From the NCBI GenBank assembly GCA_034509755.1, contig CM067541.1:56927556-56991555 (forward strand): a DNA stretch of 64,000 bases, read 5' to 3'. Below the pieces are notes generated by a model. The model did no database searches. It had not been told where the DNA came from and was given only the letters and a program-made list of their open reading frames with translations. This document shows, piece by piece, positions 21,249 to 32,900 of the stretch. The first letter of the stretch is position 1. Each line of letters starts with the position of its first letter. Source of the stretch: Anisodus tanguticus. Lineage: Eukaryota > Streptophyta > Magnoliopsida > Solanales > Solanaceae. The translations under genes were made by a program, and so were the position numbers.

Positions 21249-22655
21249 AGTAAAACCAAACGAGTCAAAGTCAACAGAGACGGAATTATTGTGAGTAAAT
21301 TTGCGGACATAAATTACATGACATTATTAAGGGAAAATGGTGGATGAGACCATAGCCATGGATTGGAATGCAGTGACCATTGCCAACAGTAATATATTGA
21401 GGATGCTTTAAACGAAACAGTTTGAGAATTTTACTTGCAGAGCGGGTGAGGTGAGATATGGCGCCTGAGTCCTTGTACTAATTTTCATCGGGTTGTTGTA
21501 AGTTCAAACTGCTAAAAGTCCGACCCAAATCAGAGGGGGCCAGATTACTGGGCTGCTGCGAGAAGTGGGCCTGGGCGTAGTGGGCCTACGACTTCTGGTA
21601 GTGGGCTGGTCGATAGCCTAGACCTAGGCCCAAGACACATGAGTTCTGAAATTGGAGCTGGGCTGGCTGGACTGTTAGATATGCAGCCCAGTTCCCTTGT
21701 TGATAGACGCCTGTTGGGCCGGCCCAAGAGGTTGAATAATTGGGCTGCTGCGGATGCTGACTGACCCGCTATCCCTTGCCTCCTTTCCCGCGGCCCTTGC
21801 CATTGCATCCACCGATGCGGCCTCTGCCGGCTTTGCCGCCGCTGATTGTTTTTCGGCAGTGGTGGCTGGCCGGCGGCGTTATTGTTTTGTGTGGACGTGT
21901 CAACTGCTAACGCCTTTTGGTTGTGCTCGTCTTGCTTCACACGTCGTGTCTCTTCCAACATTAACTGCGAACGAGCTTTGTTAAAACTTGGTAGGCCTGT
22001 TGTATCATTGTGGCTAACGTGTCATATTCACCTTTTGGTAGGCCTGCAACTAATTGTAACATCATCTTCGTTTTAGAAATAGGCGTGCCGACTTTGGACA
22101 ATTGGTCAGCCACTAGTTTTAACTGTCTGCAATACTCTGACTTATTAGAAAAATTTCAAGACGGGTGTTGTTGAACTGCTCTTCCAAGTACATTGCGCGA
22201 GTGTTTTTGTTATCTTGAAAAAATTCTTCCAAACGTGTCCATAGATCACGGGTGGAGGCACCCATTTTCATGATTGTGTAGAGTAAATCCTTGGATATAA
22301 TGCCATATATCCACTGTTTGACGACGGTATCGATGCGACGCCATGTGGTGTCATCCATATCAGGAGGACGAGGGAAATAGTCGTCTATGTGATCAAGGAC
22401 ATGATATACACATGCATGAATTCAAAACAATTTCACCCATGACCAGTATTGGCCATCTTCCTGATCAAGAATCCAATGTATAAAATTCTTGATGTTAGTA
22501 ACGGCGAGAGCGGGGTGGAAATATGGTGAGGAAAGGGTTGTGGGTGTTTGTATAACGATTGGAGTAGAAGCGGAAGCATCAGAAGAGGTGGAAGTACCCA
22601 ATATATCCATTAGAGTAGGAGAGAATGGAAGGAAAAAATTAAAATGTGAGAACAA
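21249..22655 (-). pseudogene. Copia gag and protease region, decayed
   Basis: Starts at the initiator near 22620 (MDILGTSTSSDAS on the minus strand) and contains the gag block HPALAVTNIKNFIHWILD, then WRRIDTVVKQWIYG and a LWTRLEEFFQDNKNTRAMYL motif (22119-22358). A zinc-knuckle position is unrecognisable. Frames change near 22400 and 22120, and the protease region (21250-21540) has stops. Confidence 0.8.
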
Positions 22656-22749
22656 AATATGGGTAGTGGCCGAGAGAAGCAGATGTGGTGGGGGCGGCGG
22701 CTTCTCATAAAATTTTTGTTCTAGGGTAGGATTTTGGCTCTTGATACCA

Positions 22750-22918
22750 TGTAGAATTGTATTAATTTCCCTTGGGGAGCCGTTGTCATTAATACAAAAT
22801 ATATATATAGGTGTACAATATTGAATGCTTCTCTAGTAAGAATTCTAATCATACCATAATTATACAATACACAATATGGTAAATTATGTAACCTATACAC
22901 GTTATACACGTGCTAATA
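22750..22918 (-). repeat. Copia 5' LTR and primer-binding site
   Basis: Right LTR in + coordinates. The adjacent primer-binding site is the complement of ggctcttgatacca (22736-22749), matching initiator Met tRNA priming. It differs from the 3' LTR by several substitutions, an extra gttatacac and loss of the TA run. Confidence 0.88.
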
Positions 22919-22923
22919 TTGAC

Positions 22924-24239
22924 CAAACTATATACGCTTGTAAGGTGTGGGTTTTCATATTAACCAAATGAAGCACAAAAATCAAGTAAATAAAATAAAG
23001 AATAAAAATTGATGTAACCCTCGTCGCTCCTTCCTCTTCCAACCTATGAATGAAGAGTTTTTGAGTGTGAAATATCATTATAATTTACGAACCTGACCTA
23101 AAATATAACTATATTGTTAATCGAGATTTCCTACTTCACCTCTTGAATACTTGGAGTTTTTATTGCAAATGCGTTTGTCGACAATCTAAAACGAAGTCAT
23201 AAAAATGACGAAATGTTGATATTGTTTGATTCTTCTTAATGTTTAAAGTTAATTGGTCTGCAATATGTATTTTGTGCTTTTCACTTTCAACTTTTTAAAA
23301 AAACCATCATGATCCATGTTATATAGCTTGTTTTTGTACACCACATTTGACTAAAATGATTTTTTCTGATATCGTGCAAATTGACTTCGATCATTTCGCC
23401 AAAAAGAGAATAGAAGCCATAATGTTATTAGAATTACTATATAAATTACATTTAAGTTACAGTCGATGAATTAACGGGGTTTAGTGGAAAGAGAATGTGG
23501 GATCACGTTTAAGTCTTATTTGCATGGTTTAGTGATTGAGTAATTACTCACAGTAACGTGGGATATATAAACCTTATTTGTTGGTATAGTGATCGAGTTA
23601 TTACTCCGAATCAGGGACGGAAACTTAAAATATAACATCATAATTAATGTGTTTCTTGGTCATAGAAAAGTATTACATCACATTTTTTACGTTTAACTTT
23701 AATATATATATTGATTGATAAGTTTGAAGTTGTTTCTGAGACGGCTAGACATTAAATTTATGTTTGTGTTATGACATGGATTCTTTAAATTTTTTTTGAA
23801 ATAAAAATATTTGAAAATATGTATAAAGTACTACTAGTCATAATAATTAATAATTTTAACTATATTTTTGATAACACGTTTTAAATTATGATTGCGATAA
23901 ACTAAAATTTCAAATGAGCACGCACAAGGTTTAACTTTAAATAAACATAACTCTTGATATAAATTGTTATGATTTGCTCTATCTATCAAATTAAAGCACT
24001 TTAAGTCTACTCTCCAATATTTTAAACCATTAGTCATTTAAGCATTCCTGCAACATGTGGGAGTGTCACGCAGGCCATGGCACCCCCTCCCGATATCATT
24101 TATTTTGGGTAGTATGGTGAGGACTGCGTCGCGCCACATGTAGCGGTCCCCTGCATCCTTTAAATACCAACATCTCATTTTGGTCCATATTAGTATCACA
24201 TAAATTGAAATAGCTACTCTTTTAATTTTTCATTCAATT
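22924..24239. other. Intergenic, no gene seen
   Basis: AT-rich sequence with no gene, RNA or bounded repeat that I can support. A GC-richer patch at about 24055-24160 (cacgcaggccatggcacc, gcgtcgcgccacatg) has no recognised content. Confidence 0.5.
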
Positions 24240-24524
24240 TATATATAATATAAAGTTAGGAATAGATAATCCTACATGACACATCTCTATGGCCAAAAAT
24301 TTTATTAAAATATTTTATTTTAATTTAAAAATCATCTCTATAACTCACAAACCTTCACCTTCATAACTTCTACTCTTAATTAGTGTTAATAATTAATTTC
24401 ATAATTCCTAATTTAATGTACGAGTTATGACACCTAATTAAAATTTAAAATCACACCAACATGATATTCTCATTTCAATAAATGGATAGTATTGTAGAAT
24501 AGATGAGGATATCAAAAGCACAAA
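24240..24524 (+). mobile_element. Helitron 5'-end fragment
   Basis: tttatatataatataaag followed by ttaggaatagata, CATGACACATCTCTATGG matches the 5' ends at about 743 (minus strand) and 25135. No matching 3' hairpin is seen before the next element, so this is probably truncated. Confidence 0.45.
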
Positions 24525-24985
24525 ATTGTCGAACTAAAGAGGAGATCAAAAGCACAAAATGAATAAAATGTTGATGGAGAAAGAACTATTCCCATGCCAA
24601 GTACTCAAAATTTTATTTTAGCAATGAATGAGTGTCTTGATACTTTTATTATATGAATATCTTTTAGAATGTTTAAAAAATTTCACCCTTTAAATTATTA
24701 TGTTATAAAACTTCTATTGTTGATCTTCTTTTTCAATTTGTTCGTTGTATAATGGGTGAGGAGATCAAAAGCACAAGCGGAGGATATCAAAAGCATAAAA
24801 TGAAAAAAATGTTGATGGGAAAAGGAACTATTCCCATATCAGGTACTCAAATATTTATTTTAGCAAATGAGTGTCTTGGTACTTTTATTATATGAATATC
24901 TTTTATTATGTTTAATTTTTTTTACCCTTTAAATTGTTATGTTATAGAACTCCTGTTGTTGATCTTCTTTTTCAGTTTGTTTGTG
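24525..24985 (+). repeat. ~235-bp tandem duplication
   Basis: Two diverged copies, about 24525-24758 and 24765-24985, share gaggagatcaaaagcacaa, atgttgatgg, aactattcccat, gagtgtcttg.tactttta, tatatgaatatcttt and ttgttgatcttctttttca. Confidence 0.8.
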
Positions 24986-25134
24986 ACTGGAAATTATTTA
25001 GAATGATCATCATACCTTTTAGTTTAGTCTAGAATTTTATATTTATACTCCTTAATGAAAATTAAAATATATAGGTTTTGTGGCTTAGAAAATTTGATTG
25101 GCAAGCTAAATAATTCTAGCAAAATCTGCTATCA

Positions 25135-26555
25135 TCTATATCCACATATATTATAAAGATAGGCAAAGGAGGGTGACATGACACTTTTCTTTGACCAAAA
25201 ACACAATTATCTTTTTCCTCCTTTCTAAAAACTTTTTCTCATATTTTCTATTTATCTTATTGTTGGCATTAGCGTCCTAATTATTTTTATAAGAGTAAGT
25301 GATGTTTTTGTGAAGATGATATGACACCATTTATTGATCAGGATTTTATTTTTTTTCCTTAGATTTTATACTTTTACCTTCACAATTTTCAATTTAGGTG
25401 CTTCACAAAAAAAACCACATTTGTCTCTTGCGGTAAGCCTCCGCTTCTTCATAAAAAATGACATTTGATACAAGGTATGTTGCTATTTTTGTTCTCCTTC
25501 ATGCTCTTTATAATACTCTTTAGTTTATTTAGAAATTGCTAGAATATTACTGATTTATGAACTTTCTTTTTTCAATATTTACAAAAAATGGCTATGGTAA
25601 TAGATCTTTTCCCTTCTCTGGTCAAGAAAAATTATTATTTTTTCTTTATTTTTTGGCATTTTTTGTATTTCTCTATATGTGTGCTATGTTAAAAAAACTC
25701 AAAAGTCACTTCTTAACTCTCTTAATTATGATTAATTGCGCTATGTTTAAAAAATATTAAACGAGGAAGATGTTCAAGAAAATGAAAGATCAGAAGGTCC
25801 TCTTTCCCTATTTAAGATATTCACACACAATAACTTTCAGAATTAAAGTAAAAAGATAAATCAAACGTTATATGTTTTCTAACTCTTTGTCTTCTTGCAG
25901 TTCGTTCATATTTTATTACATACGAGAAGAAGATGAACGCATAATTGCATAACAACAATCACAAAGTATTTGAAACTGGATCCTACATGATAATTGACAA
26001 ACATAAAGAAAGAAGATCGACTTCCTCATCTTTTAAATATGTTCCATGCATTATTCATCTCTACAAGTTTAGAAGTTCAGCTAAAAAGAAAGTCATTTTT
26101 TCACAACAGTTATATTGTATCATATAAAATTATGTAGCATAGCCATTTAGGTGCTCCAATATTCTAATTTTAATTACATATAATCGAGAGTCAATACTAA
26201 GCATTTTTTGGGTGAAAAATAGTAAGCTTAACATCATTTGTTTGTGTGCAACTAAAATGAATACTACTTAAATTTCAGAAACATAAGAAGATTATCACTT
26301 TCAACTATTTTATCTTTTTTTATGAAGTTGTATTTTCCTTCTTTACTTATACAACCAACCCAAAAAAATTATCTATATAACTTTCTTTCTGATCGTTTTC
26401 AATAGCGTTGCATCTTATAATTATATAATTTGTTAATAAGGAAAAAAAGTTCGGATCTAAGCAAAACAAATTATCTCATTTATCTTGACATAATTTATAA
26501 AATATTATTTTAAAATTTACTAATATACCGCGTGAAGCGCGATCAAATTCACTAA
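25135..26555 (+). mobile_element. Non-autonomous Helitron
   Basis: Starts TCTATATCCACATATATTA preceded by A, with aaaggagggtgacatgacac downstream, and ends in a CG-rich hairpin (CGCG-tgaag-CGCG, 26530-26542) 12 bases before CTAA followed by T. A/T insertion without target duplication and a CTRR end are Helitron rules. An alternative start is 25132. The interior (25557-25760 and 25945-26127) has chance open frames without family signal; no Rep/helicase is present. Confidence 0.7.
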
Positions 26556-26975
26556 TTTTCATGACTTGTAGCATATTCATCTTGTTGAAATATTACTTTT
26601 TATTTAATGTAAAATAAAAAAATGATATAGTTTGGCCCTTATATCGGGAATTCCGTCAAAGAGGTAACTATGTATTCTCATAGAGACGTATAACCCGTGA
26701 TAAAGAGGAAACCTCCATAGATTTGATTATTTGAGGCTGCAGTAATCCAGATTGGAGTTGCAATTATCAGCCTGCAACTCCAATCGATACATGATTAATT
26801 TCCAATACATTAACCTAAAAGTCAAATCCATCTGTGTGTAACGTCACTCTCACTCGTTATATACTTTTTTTCCCCCAAACTTCATTCTTAAATCTTAACC
26901 AACCATTTATTTTCTCAGTTTCCATATCTTGCAATCCACAACTGACTATACTTGTTTTGGAGTTGCTTTAGCAAA
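26556..26975 (+). promoter_or_regulatory. F2KP upstream region
   Basis: The 420 bp between the Helitron and the F2KP start codon. A TATA-like TTATATAC (26857-26864) is about 112 nt before the ATG, with an ACGTCA motif at 26841-26846 and a CT-rich leader. The Helitron end lies only about 300 bp upstream of the TATA box. Confidence 0.55.
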
Positions 26976-29900
26976 ATGGGTAGTGGTTCATCGAGGCATC
27001 CAGATAGAGAAGATGGACAACTTTACGTTTCTCTCAAAATGGAAAATTATACTAAGCTTAAAGGCGAACTTATTCCTCATGTTTATGGCTCAGTCCCTCT
27101 AATTGGCTCATGGGATAGCTCCAAAGCTGTAATTGATTACTCTCAGTCCCTCGTCCCTATTTTGTAGTTCCTATTTTTGTATATATGGAGTAGTGCTAAG
27201 TAATGCAATTCTGTTTTTTTTTCATGATCAGCTTCCAATGGAACGCGAATCCACTTCTATGTGGGAACTGAGTTTCGTTGTTCCTCCTAATCACGGTTAG
27301 CTTTGACACCTTGTTTGGATGCTTGTTAGCTATGGTTATGTAAATGGCATTCTCAAACTTGGCCTCATACCCTCCAACTGAATACTCCAACTTACAAAAT
27401 GATCGTTTAGACACATCCAAAATTTATATGTCACGTCAGCATTTGTATTTACGTGTTCAACTTTATACAAGTTGAGTTGACTACTTGTGCACAACCAAAG
27501 TTGAATGACATACTTGCCAACCGAGGTCAAGTTTGAGGGCATATTTATGTATTAGCCTATTTAAATACTACAATGTGTGTTTTGATTGTTAGTTAAATTT
27601 TATTGTAAAAAGTCTCATTCTATGTAAAGACGGATTTATTGTAGTAGCGTCTTCACCTTTTTTTTTTCTTCCTCATTTTGAATTTGTCATTATTTACTAA
27701 TCTTATTTTATCTTTTACCCTACTTTTTTTCATAACAACTCCACCTCGTATCCTACTTTTCTTTATAATACTGTAAGTTTATTTTTCAGATTGTTGATGT
27801 GTGGGGTTATGTAACGACGGTAAATGATACAATCTATCCAAATGTTATATTCATCAAAATAATATAGTACAATACGATACATTATGAAACTATGTGTAAC
27901 AACCATCCTAACAAGTTACTGTTGTGATTTTCTTAAATTTGTTTAATTCATGGAATGACATTTCTTTTTTCTTTAAAAATCTAAGTTCATTTCATTTCCG
28001 GAATGGAGTTAGAGGAGGATTAATATCAGAGGCGGAATTTGAACCAAACCTGTAGCCGACACTCTAGCTCCGCTCCTGATTAATATAGCTGAACCGAACT
28101 AGCTAGGGATTGAGAAGTAGTTGATTGATTGGCTTTTATTTTGTGTAGAAACATTGTACTTTAAGTTCCTTTTGAAGCCAAAATACAACCATGAGCCTTG
28201 TATAGTAGAGGAAGGTCCAAACCGTCTACTAATTGCTGGGACATTACAAGGGGACGGGCGCTCAGCCTCGTTTAAGCTGGACAACGAAGATATTATTGAG
28301 TATAGAGTGTTTGTTAAAGCAGACAGAGTTTCGCCATTTGACCTTGCGGCTAGTTGGAGAGCTTTTCAGGAAAATCGCAGGCATTCCAGCGTTCGCGACG
28401 TACCGGATGTTAGCATAAATTCGTCACTAATGGCGGGTGCAGAGGTAAGATGCTGCCATTGTTTGGCTGCTAATCGTAAATGCTGCTTTATAAACCATAG
28501 TAGTAGATGGCTACTATCTTACTATCTTGTTGGATGATCTCTTCACGTGAGTGAGTGTTTGTTTTAACATTTTGGAGCTCAGATGCCTTGTGCTTACATT
28601 TGGAGCAAATGCGATAAACTGTACTATTACATGCTATTGCATTAGCTGATATCGTACAGCTAAAGGGAGATATTTTCCTCTTCTTTAGTAGCATAAAGGG
28701 GTTGCAGATTTTGATATTCAAGAGGTTTAAAATTAACAAGGATACTTAGCCTATGCCTTTTTGTTAGCATGTGTAATTTTGAGGAAACTATTGATCGTCG
28801 TGTTTCTTATCACTGCTCCCTAGTTTTTCTACTCCTGTCTATTGGTCAAACTATTCATGTTTTTAGCTTCTTAGATGTCTGTGGATGAATTTTGGTTACC
28901 AGGGTTGTTTCTATAGATTTTGGCAGTTGGATATGTTTTTCATATATGCCTTAATTATATTAATTACATTTTAAAATTTTTTCTCAACAGCATGGCTCTT
29001 CAGCAAGTCTAGAGCTTGATCTTGAACATTATGTTGTCCCCGCTCCAACAACATCTGCAGTTTACGCAGCTAACTTGACAGAAACTCCTAGGTCACTAAA
29101 ACGTACAGGGGTATTTTCTGGGACAGATGGCACTATCATTCCAAGGCCTTCCTCAAAAGATGGTCACACTTCAAATGATCGATCTGCTACAACAAAGGTT
29201 CTCGTGGTGCCTTTTGTTTCTGACTTGAGATCTAGTTTTACTATAGGACTTGAGATTTCTTGATAAGTCTTTTTGATATGCCACCCGGATCTCACTCTCC
29301 CGAAGTGCTATCCTAAGTGCGTACTGGTTCATCACTGACGGGGGATTTCCGATCAAGTAAAAAAAACCTCATTCTGTTTGTCTATCTTTATCCCATTCTT
29401 ATCAAGACAGAATAAGCTCCCTAAGTGAGCTGAAATTCAGAGTTTTACTAATACTCCTGACTATATAAGTGTTTCACTGTAATGCATTCTCATAATTTAA
29501 GAGAAACAACTATTAACATCTTTTTAAGACATGAAGTAAAATGAAAAACTCTTGGTACTTATACTAATCTTCTTCATCCTCCAACTAAATCTTGTATAGT
29601 AAGCATCTCTATGTGACACTCATTGACCAATCATAGATGCTATTTAAATTTTTATCCGATGTTATGCCCACTTGCGGAAGGTATGCTGGAAACATGTATG
29701 TTATGCGACCATTGTTCTCCCTACTTAATTTACCAACCTTACGCTCTTATTCATTCTACATGTATTACCATTTTCTTTCAAATTGTACCTCATAGGTTAA
29801 GAGTCACGGTTGATTCACATTATGCCTTCTTTTTTATCATCCAGCAGATGGAAGTAATTGTTCCGGATCCAACTAGAGTCCCCTCAGGGTCTGGCATGGT

Positions 29901-32900
29901 TGATTCCAAGTCCATGGGAACGTTCCCGTCTTTGCAAAAGCAAGATAGTTACAGGGGACTCCTTGTAGATAGGGGTGTGGGATCTCCAAGACTAGTCAAA
30001 TCACCCAGTATAACCAATTTTACTCTTGATCTCAAGCCTGATTCAGATGCCAAGGTGTGTAGAAATCTAATGTGTCCATTGTGATGAGTACTGTAATAGA
30101 ATCCCTGTTGTGACTTGGTTTACACATCTGATGTATTATTCTTTTTAATTGCTTAGAATATGATGCCAGCTGCCGCAGGAGCCGTCGCAGCTGGAGCTGT
30201 AGCTGATCAGATGCTTGGGCCAAAGGAAGACAGACATTTAGCAATTGTTCTGGTATTTTTATTTTCTGATGAAGAACTGATAAGCACTAATTAGTTTTGG
30301 TGATAGCTTGTCAACTTTGATGCTCATGCTGTGCTTTCGGATTGGCTTTCGTATGTTCTTGGAATAGTATCTTATGCGATAAATGATCTTAGGATTTGCA
30401 TATGCTTCCTGCAGGTTGGCTTGCCAGTTCGTGGCAAAACTTTTACTGCCGCTAAGCTTACTAGGTATCTTCGATGGTTAGGTCATGACACCAAGCACTT
30501 CAATGTTGGGAAGGTAAATTGTGGCACTTGTTTCTTCCATGTCTTCCTAAATTTGCAAACATGAGGAAACTAACCACTTTTATTTTCTGTCAATGACAGT
30601 ACCGCCGACTCAAGCACGGTAGTAATCAGGTAGTTTAAATGCCTGAATTGAACTGTTTCCTGAATTTGTCCAGCCAAAAGGAACTGCGTTCTCACTTATT
30701 AGAAAACAGAAAAAAAAGAAAAGAAAAAAAGAACTGCCATCTTTCTTGTACAGCTAACTATGTTAAACTGAGAATTCACTTGCCAAGACGTCATTTAAGG
30801 TTCATTATCTGATGGCCTTTTGGATTAGGTGGTCTGATTTCATCGTTGGTCAGACAGCTAGATGATTCACTTGTGGTTATGCTTGAAACTCAATTCTTGA
30901 ATGAATTTTGCCAGTTATCATCCTTGACATTTCCTTTTTTTTTGGGGTGCTATTACTGTCTACTTTTCTACACACAATGATGAAATAACTATTGTATGTC
31001 TTGGTGACAACTTATTGGAGCTTCTCCTCCTAGGAGGTTTAAGTTCATATCAATTGAAATACAATATGTGAAACTTCATTTTTTGTGTATTTTGTTGATG
31101 CAGACTGCTGATTTCTTCCGAGCTGACAATCCAGAAGGCTTGGAGGCTCGCAATGAGGTAATCTCTGTCAGAATAGGTGTTGTTTATTGCCTGTTTGAGA
31201 ATATGATGAAGAGATTTTTTTTTTAACTATCCTGAAAATGTTGATTGTAATAGTAAGACGGGGTAAATGAACTGAGTATTCAACTTTTGAAGTCTTTCTA
31301 ATTTCTATAAGAAAGGAACTGATGTATACATAGAGAAAGCCTTGTGCAATGAAAAGTGCAAGCACGGCTTGGGGAGGGGTCTTTACTTGTTTATTTAATT
31401 TTAGATTAACATTTATTTTATTTACCAAGGAACTTATCTACTCCATCTGAATAGTTCTGGGTTCGAATCCCGGGCAACTCACTCTCATATCAAATTTTGG
31501 AAGCCTGAAATCGTCTTAATTAGGATTGACAATGAGGCAGGGTTCTGTCGGGGATACTAAATGCTATCCCTGTATCGACTCACCATAGTGCTCCTTCCCT
31601 CGTCCTTGCCCCTCAAATCTCTTACCCTTGCCCCACCCTGCCCCATTTTGGCCTCCATCCTCTATCCTTTCCACGTTTATAAAATTGGCAGTGGCATACA
31701 TAGGATTTTGACACCTGCCTATTGTTATAAACTCAGCTAGTACACATGTTTGGATTGGAGGCTGTGGGGTTAAACAAGGCTTTACTTCCATCCCAAACTG
31801 ATAATTACTTTACATTATTATTCAAACGGTGTCATTCTATTGTGTGTGTCTAGTTGTAATTATTATGTACACATACATTAGTTAGCAGTGTCGGATGACA
31901 CCACTTGAAGCAATGGGGATTTAGAGGAAAGAGGCAAGACCAGGAAGATCATAGGGTGAGCGTTAAAAAGGGCAGCACATTCCGCTCTGTGTTTGTGTAT
32001 TGCATGTCAAACATGATGGACAGAGCTGTTGAAATGGAGATGTAGGCTCCACGTAATATAGTCAGAGGAGGTCTGTTTTTGCCCTTTCTTTTTCTCGATT
32101 GTTCAGCATCTATTAAGACGGGGGTTTTAAGTATCAGTTCAAGAGTGGGAAAGAGAGGGATGGGGAAGATAGAGAGAAAAAGTGTAGATCGAGAGGTTCA
32201 GTCATAACCCGTAGCAATAGCAATGGCTTTTCCCCCCTGTGTGTTTTGTGTTCTGTAGGGAAATTAGGTTTCTCCTATGTTCTCTCTATTATTTGTTCTA
32301 TGTCCTGAAAAGAACCATAGGGAGTGTCAGAGTTTTTTTTTTTAAAAAACTAGGAGTGTTAGACTTGTTCTTCTGTATCTTGAGAGACCGGAGAGATCAA
32401 TGAAAGAGAGTGGAGGGTTGTCCTCTGGTGTTTGTTATCTGTTTTAAGAGAAATGAGGAAAACAATGAAGGAAGAGTCGGGGTGTGTTTTGGGAGAGGTA
32501 AGGGTGTGAAACCTAAGTTCTGGTGCACTAGCTCACTTGAATCAAAACCCCAGATGAACTATCATGACTTGCATAAAAATTGTCAAACACCTATCCCTGA
32601 CCCCCACAGTGCAAGGAAAAAGTCTCCCTGTCACTGCCCATTCCCCATTTAGATCTATGATTTAGATCTATGATCTCTATCCGATTATGGGCAGGTCCTT
32701 GATTGCTCTGCCTCAACATCCCTAATCTCAGTAGCCCCTCCTGGCCTCCCAGAGAAAAGAACATATAGATAGGACTTCTGTCATATAATATGCATGGGAA
32801 TTTTGCAATTTGTATCAGTATTCTCCATTGCCAATCCAACATCCATTAATTGGACATTTGACCATCCAGTTTTAGGAAAAAATTGATTAATATTATATAT

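Larger units (their letters stand above)
17809..22923 (-). mobile_element. Ty1/Copia LTR retrotransposon with decayed gag-pol
   Basis: A structurally complete element on the minus strand. Target duplication TTGAC at 17809-17813 and 22919-22923. LTRs 17814-17985 (3' LTR) and 22750-22918 (5' LTR), about 170 bp each, sharing TATTAGCACGTG at one end and CAATTCTACA at the other. Primer site TGGTATCAAGAGCC next to the 5' LTR fits initiator Met tRNA. A polypurine tract of A and G (17988-18002 reversed) precedes the 3' LTR. Order gag, integrase, RT, RNase H is Copia. Stops and a frameshift rule out one polyprotein. The LTRs differ at many sites, so insertion is not recent. Confidence 0.93.

Noticed and set aside
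21754..22076. + strand open frames over the Copia gag region
   Set aside because: Antisense shadows of gag; no recognisable domain.
25557..26127. Two short + strand frames with membrane-like sequence
   Set aside because: They lie inside the non-autonomous Helitron, are AT-driven and lack any homologous motif.
31440..31500. tRNA gene around ttctgggttcgaatcccgg
   Set aside because: Only the B box is good; no A box or acceptor stem pairs around it. Probably part of a SINE remnant.
31500..32860. C- and G-rich stretches in F2KP intron 9 as a gene or promoter
   Set aside because: Low-complexity purine/pyrimidine tracts with no domain or paired ends that I can define.
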